Shown here: positions 25,948 through 38,233 of the stretch, one piece after another
Position numbering within the stretch: the first letter of the stretch is position 1
Layout: every line of letters begins with the position of its first letter
Source of the DNA: Caldilineae bacterium
GTDB taxonomy: Bacteria; Chloroflexota; Anaerolineae; Epilineales; Epilineaceae
Assembly: GCA_020634625.1 (NCBI GenBank)
Contig: JACKBJ010000008.1
Span: 1-64,000, forward strand
Length of the DNA: 64,000 nucleotides
Direction of reading: 5' to 3'
The notes under the pieces: generated by a model
Seen by the model: the letters and a program-made list of their open reading frames with translations, nothing else
The model's database searches: none
Told to the model about the DNA's origin: nothing
Program-made: the position numbers and the translations under genes

Positions 25948-28764
25948 ATGAGCCAAGGTGGTCCGGGGCGGCCCAGCTACCCACGCGCGACCCAGCCCGA
26001 AGGCTGGCGTGCGCTGGTGGCCGCGCGCCCGGGATCGGGCGCTGGCGACCGCCGGCCAGGCTCGGCCGCCTGGATCCTCGCCGGCCTGCTGCTCGCGCTG
26101 GTCGCCCCGATCGCTCACGGTGGCCGGATCGTGCCGTCGGCTCCGGCTCAGGCCGAACCGGAGATCGCGCCGATCTACCTTCCGCTGATGACCCACGGCT
26201 GGCTGCTGATCGAGGTGCCGCTGGCGGCCACCGCCCAGGCCCGGGCCGCGACGCAGACCGCCCGCGCCCGGCCGAGCCAGACGCCTCGGCCGACGCCCAG
26301 CCCGGAGATCAGCCCGACCGCCAGCGCGACGGTCCTGCCGACGCCAACCTTCCGCCCCACGCCGAGCGAGACCGCGACCGAGACCGCGACGCCTGGCATC
26401 GAGCCGACGGCGACCGCCACCGGCCCGACGCCCACGCCGAGCCGATCACCGACCGCATCGCGAACGCCGGTGCCGAGCGCGACGCCGACCCTCGGTCCGA
26501 GTCCGACGCCGCGCGAGCCTGCCGGCGAGCGCCTCCGCCCGCGTGCGGCCGACCGCGGGGGCATCAACCAGGTTCGCTTCGACCGCGTGGCCGGCCTCTA
26601 CCGGCTGAACCACAGCGGAAGCCTGACCCTGACCTGGGAGCTGGATCTGGGCCATCCCGACAACAGCCGTGGTCGCTTGACCTTGCGCGAGCTCGAGAGC
26701 GGTCGCTATCCGGTGGCGGGTGCCGGCCTGTACTATCGTGACGGTGATGGACGGCTCTACGAACCGCGGCTCTTCGGCCAGGTGGGGGCCGTCACCGAGA
26801 TCACGCACACCCTGTTGCCGGCCGAGCAGGGACCGGGGCTGCGCCTGGACATCACCGAGTCGCTCGACGGCGAGATCCACCGCAAGCGCTACTCCCTCCG
26901 GATGGTGGGCCGTGCGTTGGAGCTGCGGGCTCAGAGCCTGGACGGTACGGTCGAGCCCGGCCTGGGCGGCTATGCCGGCTTCTCGGTGGGCGACGTCGAG
27001 GGCGCGCAGGATTCGATCAGCCTGCGCTTGCCCTACATGGACGCCGTGCCGGTGACCATGCTCGACCATCGCTGGTTCATGAGCAGCCTGATCGACTATC
27101 CCCGCAGCGGGGCCGGCGCGCTCCTTCCGCGCGGGCCCGAGATCCTGCCCGGTGCCGTGGCCAACGAGGTGCTGGCCTTCTATCCGCCGGATGCCGCCGG
27201 CCGCAGCCGAGCGGTCGACGAGACGGTCTGGATCACGCTGTCGCCCGACATCGAGGACGCATTCGCCCTGCCGGACGGCGCAGCCGCGCGCCATCGCGCC
27301 AGCCTGGTGGGCAGCGTGCACGTGATGCTCGGCGGCCGAGCGACCCACGCCACCGACTCCGCCTTGGAGGCGGCGTGGCTGGACGAGATGCGGGGCTGGG
27401 GGCTGGACGATCTGGTCCTGCATCGGTCCGAATGGCGCGATCCCGCGCTCTCGCCACCGATGCATGCCGCCCCGACGCCCGCGACTGCCTTCGAGGACCT
27501 GACGCGGGCGGCCGAGGGGCGCCTGGCGGCCAGCCTGGCGCTGACGCTCACGGCGGGCGCCTGTCCCGACCGGGCCAACCCGCGCTACGATCCGGCCGAC
27601 CGGGTCATCGGACCGGATGGCCTGCCCAAGCCCGCCGGCCGCTATGCCTGCGCCGAAGGCGAGGGCGTCGCGGCCTGGCTCCTGGCGCCGAACGCTGCCG
27701 AACGCATCGGCGTGGACCTCGGCCGGTCCTTGGCCGCGTCCGGTGTCGGCGCGCTCGACCTGGCCGACCTGGCCGCCTTCAATCCGGGCTATGCCTGGCC
27801 CGGCGCCGACGACAATGCGCTCGACCGCTCGCCGCGGCCCAACCACCCGGCGACGGTCGGCGATGCGATCCAGAGCTACAAGCGGCTCTTCCAGAGCCTG
27901 CAGGCCGTCGTCGGACCGGTCTTCAGCCCCGGTGGCTCCGGGCTCTGGGAGCGGGGCTACGACAGCTTCTACGCGGGCTACCTCGACGGGGCGGGGCGGG
28001 GCCTGTCGACCGGCGCGATCGACCCGGCGGCGGGCGACGACTACCTGGTCGTGCCCGACTACGAGCTGAGCGTGGTCCGGCCCCGCATGGTCGGCTACGG
28101 CATGGGCGACTACGCACGCTTCTTCGGCGACCCGGACGGCCGTCTGGCCGATGCCGCCCGACCCTTGAGCGCCTCGGAGATCGACAGCTGGCGCGCAACC
28201 AGCCTGGCCTACGGGCATGCGGGCGCCTGGCAGGTCGGGACGCGAGCCCTGGCCCAAGGCGCTCCCGACTTCCTGTCACGGGCCGAGCAGGTCAAGGACT
28301 ACTACCTGATGCGGGGCCTGCAACAGCGCTATCTGGACGCCGAGCTGATCGCGGTGAGCTACGCCGGTGATGCGGGCGAGCTGCGCCTCTCGGGAGCCCT
28401 GGCACGCGACTACGACCTGGCTCGACCGCGCCTGCACCTGGCCTACGCGCTCCCGAGCGGGCCGCTCGACCTCTGGATCAACCATGGCCAGGGAGACTGG
28501 AGCGTCGAGGCCGGCGGTCAGCCCTACCTGCTGCCGGAGAACGGTTGGCTGGCGCTGGGCGCGGACGGGCTGCTCGGCTACAGCGCCCGCGTCGAGGGCC
28601 GACGGGTGGACTACTTGCGGCTGCCGGAGTATCGCCTCATGGACGGCCGTGGCCAGGCCACCGATTTCGAGGGCGAGACCGCCACCGACCTGTTGCTGCG
28701 CTTCTCGGATGGCCGGCGGATTGTCGAGGAGCCAGCAGGCAGCCTGCGCTGGCTGGAGCCTTGA
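25948..28764 (+). CDS. Large exported GH101-like/DUF5696-like glycosidase candidate
   Basis: 938 residues from the ATG at 25948. The open frame extends further upstream, but that part lies out of frame inside the previous gene. A membrane/signal segment (about 43-58) is followed by IYLPLMTHG, a Thr/Pro-rich linker (about 95-195), then a beta-rich domain (about 205-400) and an alpha/beta region (about 400-800). Motifs resemble endo-alpha-N-acetylgalactosaminidase-like proteins: an N-terminal sandwich with [19 protein letters not shown], a turn [10 protein letters not shown], then [14 protein letters not shown] and GPVFSPGG. I cannot point to the catalytic pair with confidence. It is the third gene of the sigma operon and overlaps the next gene (TGATG). 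Confidence 0.55.
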   Translation: MSQGGPGRPSYPRATQPEGWRALVAARPGSGAGDRRPGSAAWILAGLLLALVAPIAHGGRIVPSAPAQAEPEIAPIYLPLMTHGWLLIEVPLAATAQARAATQTARARPSQTPRPTPSPEISPTASATVLPTPTFRPTPSETATETATPGIEPTATATGPTPTPSRSPTASRTPVPSATPTLGPSPTPREPAGERLRPRAADRGGINQVRFDRVAGLYRLNHSGSLTLTWELDLGHPDNSRGRLTLRELESGRYPVAGAGLYYRDGDGRLYEPRLFGQVGAVTEITHTLLPAEQGPGLRLDITESLDGEIHRKRYSLRMVGRALELRAQSLDGTVEPGLGGYAGFSVGDVEGAQDSISLRLPYMDAVPVTMLDHRWFMSSLIDYPRSGAGALLPRGPEILPGAVANEVLAFYPPDAAGRSRAVDETVWITLSPDIEDAFALPDGAAARHRASLVGSVHVMLGGRATHATDSALEAAWLDEMRGWGLDDLVLHRSEWRDPALSPPMHAAPTPATAFEDLTRAAEGRLAASLALTLTAGACPDRANPRYDPADRVIGPDGLPKPAGRYACAEGEGVAAWLLAPNAAERIGVDLGRSLAASGVGALDLADLAAFNPGYAWPGADDNALDRSPRPNHPATVGDAIQSYKRLFQSLQAVVGPVFSPGGSGLWERGYDSFYAGYLDGAGRGLSTGAIDPAAGDDYLVVPDYELSVVRPRMVGYGMGDYARFFGDPDGRLADAARPLSASEIDSWRATSLAYGHAGAWQVGTRALAQGAPDFLSRAEQVKDYYLMRGLQQRYLDAELIAVSYAGDAGELRLSGALARDYDLARPRLHLAYALPSGPLDLWINHGQGDWSVEAGGQPYLLPENGWLALGADGLLGYSARVEGRRVDYLRLPEYRLMDGRGQATDFEGETATDLLLRFSDGRRIVEEPAGSLRWLEP

Positions 28765-30656
28765 TGCAGGCTCGCGCCGCGCGACTGCCCATCGCCTTGG
28801 CCACCGGGGTGGCCGTGGTGCTGCTCTCCGCCGCGGTCGCGGCCGGTCCGGCGGCGCCAGCCGCCGAAGTCGAGCAGCTCCTCGATCTGCCCTATGCCGA
28901 CGCCGACCCGGCTCAGGCGGTGGATCTCTATCTTCCGGCCGGCGATCCCGGGGCCCCCCTGATGGTCTGGCTGACCGGCGGTGACTGGCGGCGCAGCGAG
29001 CGCCGCAGCTATGCGCAGCTGGGCCGCGGATTGGCGGCCCAGGGCCTGGCGGTCGCGGTCGCCAGCTATCGCAGCGGTCCGGTGCAGCATCCGGTTCAGG
29101 CCCAGGACGCGGCCCAGGCGCTGGCCTTCGTCCGCAACCGATTGCTGCTTTCGGGTCGGCAGACCACCGAGATCTTCCTCGGTGGGCACGACGCGGGAGC
29201 GCACCTGGCCGCATTGCTGGCATTCAACGGGCGCTTCCTGGCCGAACATGGTCTGGAGCCCGGCGAGCTGCGCGGCGTCGTTGGCGTCTCGGGCACCTAT
29301 CGCGTCGATCCTGGCAGTCGCGACCGCGCCGAGGTCTTCGGCCTCGATCCCCTCCAGCGCCTCGATGCCTCACCGCTGCACCACGTCTCGCCCGCCGCGC
29401 CGCCGATCCGACTCTTCGTTGCCGCCTCCGACCTGCCGGGACGCCAGGCGGAGGCCGCGAACCTGGCCCTCCAGCTCCAGGCCGCAGGCGTCGACCATGC
29501 CGTGCTGACCGTTCCAGGACGCAGCTTCTCGAGCCTGCTGGCCCTGCTCGGCAGCGCCGGCGATCCACCCACCGAGGCCCTGCTGGCCTTCGTCGCCGAG
29601 CGACGCCCGGATGCGCCGAGCCCGACGCCTCGGCCCAGCGCCAGCCCGGCTCCGAGCCCGACGGCCAGCCCGGATACGAATCGCCCGGCCGCCCCGGAGC
29701 CGCCCGTCTCGGGGCCGGGATCGGAAGCGGACCTGGCCTATCCGCAAGCCCGGCTCGAGCGGGTCGAGCAGGGCAACCTGGCCTGGTGGCAGGTCCTGCC
29801 CGAGGGCGAGGTCCTGGTCGGGCCGGGAGGCGGCGAGTCGCTCCGGCTGCTGGTCTTCGTGCCGGCATCGGGGCCGGCCGACCCCAGCCAGCCAACGGCC
29901 TACCTGAGCTGGCTGGAGCACCTGGCGCGCGCGGGCAACCGGGTCATTCTGCCGGACTACGCGGCGCCCGGCCTGCCGCCCACGGCCTGGTCGCTGCGCG
30001 TGCGGCGCATCGCGCAGGCCGCCCTCGCCGAGCCGAGCGCGCCGGGAACGCCAGCGCTGGACCCCGACGGCATGGCCTGGGTCGGCCACGGGGTCGGCGC
30101 GGTCCTCGCCGCCAACGCCGCCGCGCACTGGTTCGAGGACGGCCTGCCGGTGCCCCGCGTGCTCCTGGCGGCCATGCCTCGGGATCCCGAGGATCTGCTC
30201 GAGCTGCTTGCGCTGCGCCGGCTGCCAGCCGACCTGCGGCTGCTGATCCTCGCCGCCGCGGCCGATCCCGGGCGCGACCCCGCCCTGGAGCGCGCACTCT
30301 GGGAGCGCAGCGCCCAGCTGCCGATGGACTGGCGCGAGCGGCTGGTCCTGGTCGGCGACGCGCACGGCCTGCCGGTGCTGGGCGCCGGGTTCGAGGAGGC
30401 CTATACGCAAGCCCCCCATGGCCGTTTGGACGCGCACGACTGGTATGGCACCTGGAAGTGGCTGGACGCGCTACAGCGCTGCGCCTACGCCAACCAGGAC
30501 TGCGCCTCGGCGCTCGGTGGCGGGCGCGAACAGCTCGGCCTGGGCAGCTGGTCGGACGGGCGTCCGGTGGCCACCGCTCGCCGCGAGCCCTTCGCCTCCG
30601 AGCGGCCAGCCCAGGTGTGGCTACCCTACGCCTTGCGCCGCCCCAGCGGGCGCTGA
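28764..30656 (+). CDS. Exported tandem alpha/beta-hydrolase-fold protein with both nucleophile Ser lost
   Basis: 630 residues from the ATG at 28764, overlapping the preceding stop by one base. After a signal peptide (about 8-30) comes an esterase-like domain (about 35-285). It resembles kynurenine-formamidase-type hydrolases but has GGHDAG where GHSAG is expected (Asp, codon 29190-29192). A Ser/Pro/Thr linker (about 288-320) leads to a second alpha/beta-hydrolase-like domain (about 330-590), in which the elbow reads VGHGVG (Gly at 30090-30092). The end reads VWLPYALRR. Neither half has a serine nucleophile, so it is probably a binding protein or uses other chemistry. Last gene of the third sigma operon. 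Confidence 0.72.
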   Translation: MQARAARLPIALATGVAVVLLSAAVAAGPAAPAAEVEQLLDLPYADADPAQAVDLYLPAGDPGAPLMVWLTGGDWRRSERRSYAQLGRGLAAQGLAVAVASYRSGPVQHPVQAQDAAQALAFVRNRLLLSGRQTTEIFLGGHDAGAHLAALLAFNGRFLAEHGLEPGELRGVVGVSGTYRVDPGSRDRAEVFGLDPLQRLDASPLHHVSPAAPPIRLFVAASDLPGRQAEAANLALQLQAAGVDHAVLTVPGRSFSSLLALLGSAGDPPTEALLAFVAERRPDAPSPTPRPSASPAPSPTASPDTNRPAAPEPPVSGPGSEADLAYPQARLERVEQGNLAWWQVLPEGEVLVGPGGGESLRLLVFVPASGPADPSQPTAYLSWLEHLARAGNRVILPDYAAPGLPPTAWSLRVRRIAQAALAEPSAPGTPALDPDGMAWVGHGVGAVLAANAAAHWFEDGLPVPRVLLAAMPRDPEDLLELLALRRLPADLRLLILAAAADPGRDPALERALWERSAQLPMDWRERLVLVGDAHGLPVLGAGFEEAYTQAPHGRLDAHDWYGTWKWLDALQRCAYANQDCASALGGGREQLGLGSWSDGRPVATARREPFASERPAQVWLPYALRRPSGR

Positions 30657-30792
30657 GCCCTCACGGATCGACCCGGGCGCAGGTCTGACGCCCGAGCCGT
30701 GCCGCGGATCGTCCATGGGACAGGCCCCGTGCCGATGCCGCTCCACCCAGCGTCTTGTCGTCGTCGGCGGCTGCCGTCGGGTGCCCCAAACG

Positions 30793-30828
30793 ACCCCGAG
30801 CGACGCCGTGTCAGGCATCGCTCGGGGT
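30793..30828. terminator. Terminator hairpin between convergent genes
   Basis: An 11-bp perfect stem (30793-30803 with 30818-30828) has a 14-nt loop. On the minus strand it is followed by CGTTTGG, so it best fits the end of clpC. It may also stop the plus-strand operon. The rest of the 193-bp gap shows nothing recognisable. Confidence 0.65.
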
Positions 30829-30849
30829 GGCGTCTGTGGTCGGCGTGAC

Positions 30850-33303
<2,454 letters not shown>

Positions 33304-33358
33304 CTCAGCCTCGTTTCGTGCTTCGTGCTGACGAGTCGGGCGGAATGCCGGCGAGCAA

Positions 33359-33398
33359 TTGGGCGCGGACCCTCCTTGCGGGAGGGCACCGCGCCCAA
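33359..33398 (-). terminator. Hairpin after rpsA / before clpC
   Basis: A long interrupted stem: 10 bp outer (TTGGGCGCGG at 33359-33368 with CCGCGCCCAA at 33389-33398) and an inner CCTCC/GGAGG around TTGCG. On the minus strand it lies about 112 nt past the rpsA stop and is followed by TTGCTC. A terminator or a clpC leader structure is possible. Confidence 0.5.
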
Positions 33399-33510
33399 TG
33401 TCCTGCGCCTTGCCTCGTTGCGGTGCTGCGCCGATCGGCTTGCCTGCGGCGCATGCGCGCGGTGCATGCGACTATGCGGTTCTGGTCGTCGCGAGACCTG
33501 CGACCGATGC

Positions 33511-34809
33511 TCAGTCTCCGGTGGGCTCGGCAACCAGGCTCGGCTCGGAGGCGTCGGCCGGGTCCGAGCCGGCCTCCATCTCGATCGAAGCGGGAGCCTC
33601 CGTGGCGCCGTCCGGACCGTCGTCCGCGCTGCGATCCTCGATGTCGTCCTCGTAGGGAAGGCCGAGCGCATCGAAGTCGGCACCGGCGCGCTTGAGGCTG
33701 AGGCCGATGCGCTTGCGCTCCGGATCGATCCGAATGATGCGCACGGTAAGCCGCTGTCCGGGCGACACCACGTCACCCGGCGCGAGCTCCTCGTCCGAGA
33801 GCTCGGAGACGTGGATGAGGCCCTCGATGTCGCTCTCGAGCTTGGCAAAGGCGCCGAAGTCGGCCAGGCGGGTGATCTCGGCCTCGATCACCTCGCCCAC
33901 CTGATAACGATCGTCGATCGTGCTCCAGGGCTCGGGCTGCAGCTGCTTGAGGCTGAGGCCGATGCGGTTGCGCTCGCGATCGACCGAGATCACCTTGACC
34001 TCGACCGGATCGCCCAGCGCCAGCACTTCGCTGGGATGGCTGACGCGGTTCCACGAGAGCTCGGACAGGTGCACCAGGCCATCGGCGCCGCCGATGTCGA
34101 CGAAGGCGCCGAAGTCGGCCAGGCTGGTGACGCGACCCTTGATGACCAGCCCTTCGGCCAGCTCCGACAACAGGTCGCTCTTGAGCTGCTTGCGGCGCTC
34201 GCGCATCGCGGCCTGCTCGGAGAGGATCAGGCGGTTCTTCTGGCGGTCGAGCTCGATGACCTTGAGGAACAGGGGCTCGCCCACGAAGCGCGCCAGCGGG
34301 CTGTCGCTCGAGCCGTCGACCTTGGCCCGGTCGATGGCATGTCGACGATCCAGCTGCGAGACGGGGATGAAGCCGCGCACCTGTCCGATGTAGACGATCA
34401 AGCCACCCTTGTTGTGGCTGGCCACCTTGCCCTCGAAGCTCTCACCGCTCTCGAGCAATGCCTCGGCGTCGTCCCAGTCCTGTCCGATGCGCACCTGGGT
34501 CAGCGAGACCAGGAGGTGGCCGTCGGTGCTGTTGGGGTTGACGATGAAGACCTCGACCTCGTCGCCCACCTGGCGCGAGGCCCGATCTTCGTTGCTCATC
34601 TGGGCGAACTCGCGCGGGGCCAAGAGGCCTTCGAACTTGCCGCCGACGTCGATCAGCAGCTCGTTGGCACCGACCAGAGCGATCGTGCCGCTGACGATGT
34701 CACCGCGCTTGAACTCACGATGGCCGTCGACCTCGCTCAGGAGGTCGAACATGGGATGATCTTCCAACGCTTGTGCCGACATGCCGCCGGCCTCTAGGAG
34801 CTTGCTCAT
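33511..34809 (-). CDS. rpsA: Ribosomal protein S1 homologue, four S1 domains
   Basis: 432 residues with four S1 RNA-binding repeats: about 33-105 (GDIVSGTIALVGANELLIDVGG), 120-190 (GKVASHNKGGLIVYIG), 207-280 (IKGRVTSLADFGAFVDIGG) and 292-368 (IEAEITRLADFGAFAKLES). The repeats are followed by an acidic disordered tail. Four-domain S1 proteins are common outside Proteobacteria and help mRNA bind the ribosome. The ATG at 34809 has AAGGAAGG upstream. Promoter elements are at 34842-34870. Confidence 0.93.
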   Translation of the reverse strand: MSKLLEAGGMSAQALEDHPMFDLLSEVDGHREFKRGDIVSGTIALVGANELLIDVGGKFEGLLAPREFAQMSNEDRASRQVGDEVEVFIVNPNSTDGHLLVSLTQVRIGQDWDDAEALLESGESFEGKVASHNKGGLIVYIGQVRGFIPVSQLDRRHAIDRAKVDGSSDSPLARFVGEPLFLKVIELDRQKNRLILSEQAAMRERRKQLKSDLLSELAEGLVIKGRVTSLADFGAFVDIGGADGLVHLSELSWNRVSHPSEVLALGDPVEVKVISVDRERNRIGLSLKQLQPEPWSTIDDRYQVGEVIEAEITRLADFGAFAKLESDIEGLIHVSELSDEELAPGDVVSPGQRLTVRIIRIDPERKRIGLSLKRAGADFDALGLPYEDDIEDRSADDGPDGATEAPASIEMEAGSDPADASEPSLVAEPTGD

Positions 34810-34841
34810 GAACCTTCCTTACTACCGGGATTTGGCCGCGA

Positions 34842-34870
34842 ATTATACCGGACGGGCGCGGCGCATACAA
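34842..34870 (-). promoter_or_regulatory. Promoter of rpsA
   Basis: On the minus strand, TTGTAT (34870-34865), 17-nt spacer and perfect TATAAT (34847-34842). The ATG is 32 nt downstream of the -10 with a good ribosome binding site. Confidence 0.65.
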
Positions 34871-34902
34871 CCGCTCGCATGCCGCGACCCCGGCGCGCGG
34901 CA

Positions 34903-35319
34903 TCAGTCGTCGCAGAGCGCGACGGCCTCGATCTCGACGCGCGCTCCGAGCGGGAGGGCCGCGACCGCCACCGTGGACCGAGCCGGAGGCGCCTGTCCGA
35001 AGCGCTCGGCGTAGACGGCGTTCATCGCGCCGAAGTCGGCCATGTCGGTCAAGAAGACGGTGGTCTTGAGCACCCGGTCCAGGCCGCTGCCCGCCGCTTC
35101 GAGCACCGCGGCGAGGTTGTCGAGGACCTGTCGCGTCTGCGCGGCGACGTCGCCCTCGATCGGCTTTCCGGAGCTCGGATCGAGCGGGATCTGGCCGGCG
35201 GTGAAGACCATGCGCCCGGCACGAACGGCCTGCGAATAGGGGCCGACGGCCGCCGGCGCGCGATCGGTCGCGATCACCCGCCGTTCCGGCCGGGTGACGC
35301 CTTCCTGGTTCTGACCCAT
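34903..35319 (-). CDS. ridA: RidA family enamine/imine deaminase
   Basis: 138 residues. YjgF/RidA trimer fold with the active-site landmarks VGPYSQAVRAG near 25-35 and PPARSTVAVAALPLGARVEIE near 110-130, including the Arg that binds the substrate carboxylate. RidA clears reactive 2-aminoacrylate produced by PLP enzymes. AGGAGG sits 6 nt before the ATG at 35319. It lies between rpsA and the PIN-TRAM gene on the same strand. Length is about 10 residues above the usual, from an N-terminal extension. Confidence 0.93.
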   Translation of the reverse strand: MGQNQEGVTRPERRVIATDRAPAAVGPYSQAVRAGRMVFTAGQIPLDPSSGKPIEGDVAAQTRQVLDNLAAVLEAAGSGLDRVLKTTVFLTDMADFGAMNAVYAERFGQAPPARSTVAVAALPLGARVEIEAVALCDD

Positions 35320-35395
35320 GACGGTCCTCCTGTGAGATGGCAGCGAGGGGCGGAACGGGTCGAAGGGCCCGGATCGGGAGCACCTCCGACCGCGG

Positions 35396-36490
35396 CTAGC
35401 CGGCGGTCTCGTGCTCGACCGTGGCGAAGATCATGCGGCCGGCCACCGTCTGGAGCATGCGGGTCACGCGGACGTCGAGGCTCATGCCCTGGCGATCGCT
35501 GGCATGTTCGACCACCACCATGGTGCCATCCTCCAGGTAGCCGACGCCCTGGCCGGGCTCCTTGCCCTCCTGGATGATCCGCACCTGCATCTGCTCGCCC
35601 GGCAGCACCATGGTCTTGACCGCGTTGGCGAGCTCGTTCAGGTTCAGCACCCGGATGCCCTGGATCTCGGCCACGCGGTTCAGGTTGTAGTCGTTGGTCA
35701 TTATCGAGGCGTTGATGCGCTCGGCGAGCTGCACCAGCTTGCGGTCGACCTCGTTCACGCCGACGATGTCCATGTCGCTGATCTCGACCGCGACGTGGGT
35801 CGAGCTCTGCAGACGGTTGAGGATCTCGAGGCCGCGACGGCCGCGGTTTCGCCGCAGCGAATCGCTGGAGTCGGCGATCTGCTGCAGCTCGTCGAGCACG
35901 AAGCGCGGCACCATCAGGGTCTTCTCGATGAAGCCGGTCTCGGCCACGTCGGTGACCCGGCCGTCGATGATGACGCTGGTGTCGAGCAGGATGTACTCGC
36001 CCGGCCGCTCGCCGGCCTGGTCGCGCAGGCCGAGCGTGCTGCGCAACAGGGCCAGGAAGGCGCCCGGGTTGTTGCCCACCGTCGCGGCACCGAGATAGGC
36101 CAGCGTCACCGCGACGATGAAGGGGAGGAACTGACCGAGCGGCGCTCGCAGCTGTGCCAGCGGGAACGCGGCGAGCGCGCCGAGGAAGAGCCCGACGCCG
36201 AGGCCCACCGCGGCACCGAGCAGGCGGACGGGAGGGACCTGGCTGAGCTCTTCGTAGGCGATGTCGAGCGGGCGCAGAACGGTCGGCGCCAACAGGTAGC
36301 CGAAGCCGAAGCCGAACATGCCGAGCGAGATGCCGAGCAGGAGCTGGACGACGTGGCCGAAGGGCTCGAGGCCCTGTGCGACCAGCTGGCGCTCGACGAA
36401 GGGCCACACCGCGCTCGACGAGCCGTAGCCCAACACCGCCAGGATGATGGCGCCGACCTGGCGGATGAAGCGGATCCAACGCCGAGGCAT
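35396..36490 (-). CDS. PIN-TRAM membrane protein (YacL-like putative RNase)
   Basis: 364 residues from the ATG at 36490. A longer frame from 36760 adds only basic and proline-rich sequence. Four membrane segments (about 10-140) precede a PIN nuclease domain (about 165-290) with acidic residues in ILLDTSVIIDGR, RFVLDELQ and SIMTNDYNLNR. A TRAM domain follows (about 295-355, GEQMQVRIIQEGKEPGQGVGYLEDGTMVVVE). This is the build of Bacillus YacL and Mycobacterium PIN-TRAM proteins, conserved in Gram-positives and Chloroflexota. Endonuclease activity is predicted; the target is unknown. Confidence 0.93.
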   Translation of the reverse strand: MPRRWIRFIRQVGAIILAVLGYGSSSAVWPFVERQLVAQGLEPFGHVVQLLLGISLGMFGFGFGYLLAPTVLRPLDIAYEELSQVPPVRLLGAAVGLGVGLFLGALAAFPLAQLRAPLGQFLPFIVAVTLAYLGAATVGNNPGAFLALLRSTLGLRDQAGERPGEYILLDTSVIIDGRVTDVAETGFIEKTLMVPRFVLDELQQIADSSDSLRRNRGRRGLEILNRLQSSTHVAVEISDMDIVGVNEVDRKLVQLAERINASIMTNDYNLNRVAEIQGIRVLNLNELANAVKTMVLPGEQMQVRIIQEGKEPGQGVGYLEDGTMVVVEHASDRQGMSLDVRVTRMLQTVAGRMIFATVEHETAG

Positions 36491-36542
36491 GAACTGACTC
36501 CGGGGTCTCGATCGGACCACCGCGGCGTCATCGCAGAGCAAC

Positions 36543-36573
36543 CCCGATGCCTGGCACCAGGCCCGGCATCGGG
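36543..36573. repeat. Inverted repeat in the 309-bp gap upstream of the PIN-TRAM gene
   Basis: CCCGATGCC (36543-36551) pairs perfectly with GGCATCGGG (36565-36573), and a nested CTGG/CCAG sits between. On the minus strand it is followed by GTTGCTC. It may be the terminator of the upstream membrane protein gene or a leader hairpin. The remainder of 36491-36799 has no gene I can support. Confidence 0.5.
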
Positions 36574-36799
36574 CGGGAGCCCCCAGAGCTGCCCGTTCGA
36601 ATCTTCGGCTGGTCCTGGAGCGTGCCGCGCCCGCCGGGTGTGCGTAGGATGAAGCCGGATGGATGAGGACGACTGGATGATTGGGGATGCACGAACGACG
36701 GCGGCACGGGAGCGAGTCTAGCACAGGCCGGATGCGGCGACAATGGCGTCCACCGGCCATCGGCGCTCCGGGCGACGGCCGGCCCTGCGCTCGGGCGGG

Positions 36800-38194
36800 T
36801 CAGCCGAGCCCGGGCACGATGTAGTGGTACAGACCGAGCCGTGCCAGGCCGAGCAGCGCCAGCGCGAAGGCGAGCGGCAGCCAGTCGGCGAGCGCGCGCG
36901 ACCGGTCCTGCGGGAGGCCCACACGCCCTGCCAGCCAGCGGCCCAGCTCGCGAAGCCCGAGCGAGAAGCCCAATCCGACCGGCAGCAGGGCTGGCAGCAG
37001 GTAGCGCCCCTGGTGCTGCACGAACTCGAGGTTGTAGATCAGGAAGGCGGCCAGGGTCGCGCCGGCGCTGGCCGCGAGCAGCCCCAGCCGGTCACGCGCC
37101 AGGCCGGCGCTGGGATCGCCCGCGATGCGCCGCAGCGCAAGCGCCAGGCCGATCCCGGCCAGGAGGCTTGCCAGCGCCAGGAGGCCGTAGATCGGGATGC
37201 CGGCGAGGCGGTCGAAGAACACGCCCATCCAGCCGAAGACGCCCCAGAAGCTCTCGAACCCGAACCGCAGCATGCGCCAGAGCATGTCGCCCAGCCCCCG
37301 TTCGGCGATCCAGTCGGCGCTGCGGGGCTGGCAGGCCGCCACCGGCGTGCAGGCAACGGCCCACGCGTGGGCGCGCAGGCCGAAGGGGTCGCCGGCGCCG
37401 TAGACCCGCGCGTTGCGCAGCAGCCAGGGTGCCGCCAGGAGGCCTGCCAGACCGGCGATCGGGGCCAGTCGGCGCAGCGCGGCGGAGCGCTCGACGCGCG
37501 TCGCCTGCCGGCCGGCCAGCAGCTCGGACGCGATCAGCGCCGCGGCCACCGGCGCCACCGCCGTGAGCTTGCTGAGCAGCGCCAGCCCGAGCAAGCCGCC
37601 GCCGCCGAGGACCCAGGCCCGCTGACCGACCCGTCCGTTCGGCCGCGCCAGTGCCAGGCAGACGGCCGCCGCCGCCACCGCGTTGGCCAGGGCATCGTTG
37701 TTCACGGCCGCGGTCATCGTCAGCTGCATCGGCAGGAAGGCCACGAAGCCGGCGCAGCCGAGGGCCAGCAGCGGATCGTCGGGATCCAGCAGGCGCGCCG
37801 CGCGCCAGGCCAGGCAGATGGTCAGGCTGCCCAGGAGCAGGCCGAAGAGGCGGATGAGCCGCACGCGATCGGCCGTCGCCTCACCGGCCAGGCGGAAGGG
37901 GATCGTCGCCATCAGGTAGTAGGCCGGCGGCTGGTGGTCCTCGTATTCGATGCCCTCGATCGAAGCGGTGGCGGGAAAGCGGCTCGCCTTGAGCGCCTCC
38001 AGGCGTTCGAAGGGGTAGTCGCCCGGCTCGATCACCGGCCAGCCGGGCTCGGCGTCGAGCAGCTGGACGAGGTGGTTGTAGTGCGCCGGCTCGTCCGGCA
38101 CCTGCCAGAGCGGGGTCTGGCGCGCATATTCGCCGCCCAAGGCCAGGTGAAGTGCCAGGATCGAGCCGAGGCCGAGGCGCTCGAGAACGCTCAT
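36800..38194 (-). CDS. GT-C-type polytopic glycosyltransferase-like membrane protein (DUF2142/GT39-like)
   Basis: 464 residues with about ten hydrophobic segments. The first exported loop begins VPDEPAHYNHLVQLL, containing the Asp-Glu pair typical of GT-C lipid-phosphosugar transferases and DUF2142 proteins. NNDALANAVAA and LLSKLTAV follow in membrane helices. These enzymes move a sugar from a polyprenyl phosphate to an acceptor outside the membrane. Acceptor and sugar are unknown. It stands alone, 39 bp from the tat genes on the same strand. Confidence 0.7.
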   Translation of the reverse strand: MSVLERLGLGSILALHLALGGEYARQTPLWQVPDEPAHYNHLVQLLDAEPGWPVIEPGDYPFERLEALKASRFPATASIEGIEYEDHQPPAYYLMATIPFRLAGEATADRVRLIRLFGLLLGSLTICLAWRAARLLDPDDPLLALGCAGFVAFLPMQLTMTAAVNNDALANAVAAAAVCLALARPNGRVGQRAWVLGGGGLLGLALLSKLTAVAPVAAALIASELLAGRQATRVERSAALRRLAPIAGLAGLLAAPWLLRNARVYGAGDPFGLRAHAWAVACTPVAACQPRSADWIAERGLGDMLWRMLRFGFESFWGVFGWMGVFFDRLAGIPIYGLLALASLLAGIGLALALRRIAGDPSAGLARDRLGLLAASAGATLAAFLIYNLEFVQHQGRYLLPALLPVGLGFSLGLRELGRWLAGRVGLPQDRSRALADWLPLAFALALLGLARLGLYHYIVPGLG

Positions 38195-38233
38195 GGGCGG
38201 GGCGAGCGGCCGCCCGGGGTTCGCGCGCTCACA

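Noticed and set aside
36595..36603. GTTCGAATC resembling a tRNA T-arm
   Set aside because: The flanking bases do not pair into a 5-bp T-stem on either strand, and no acceptor or anticodon arm is present.
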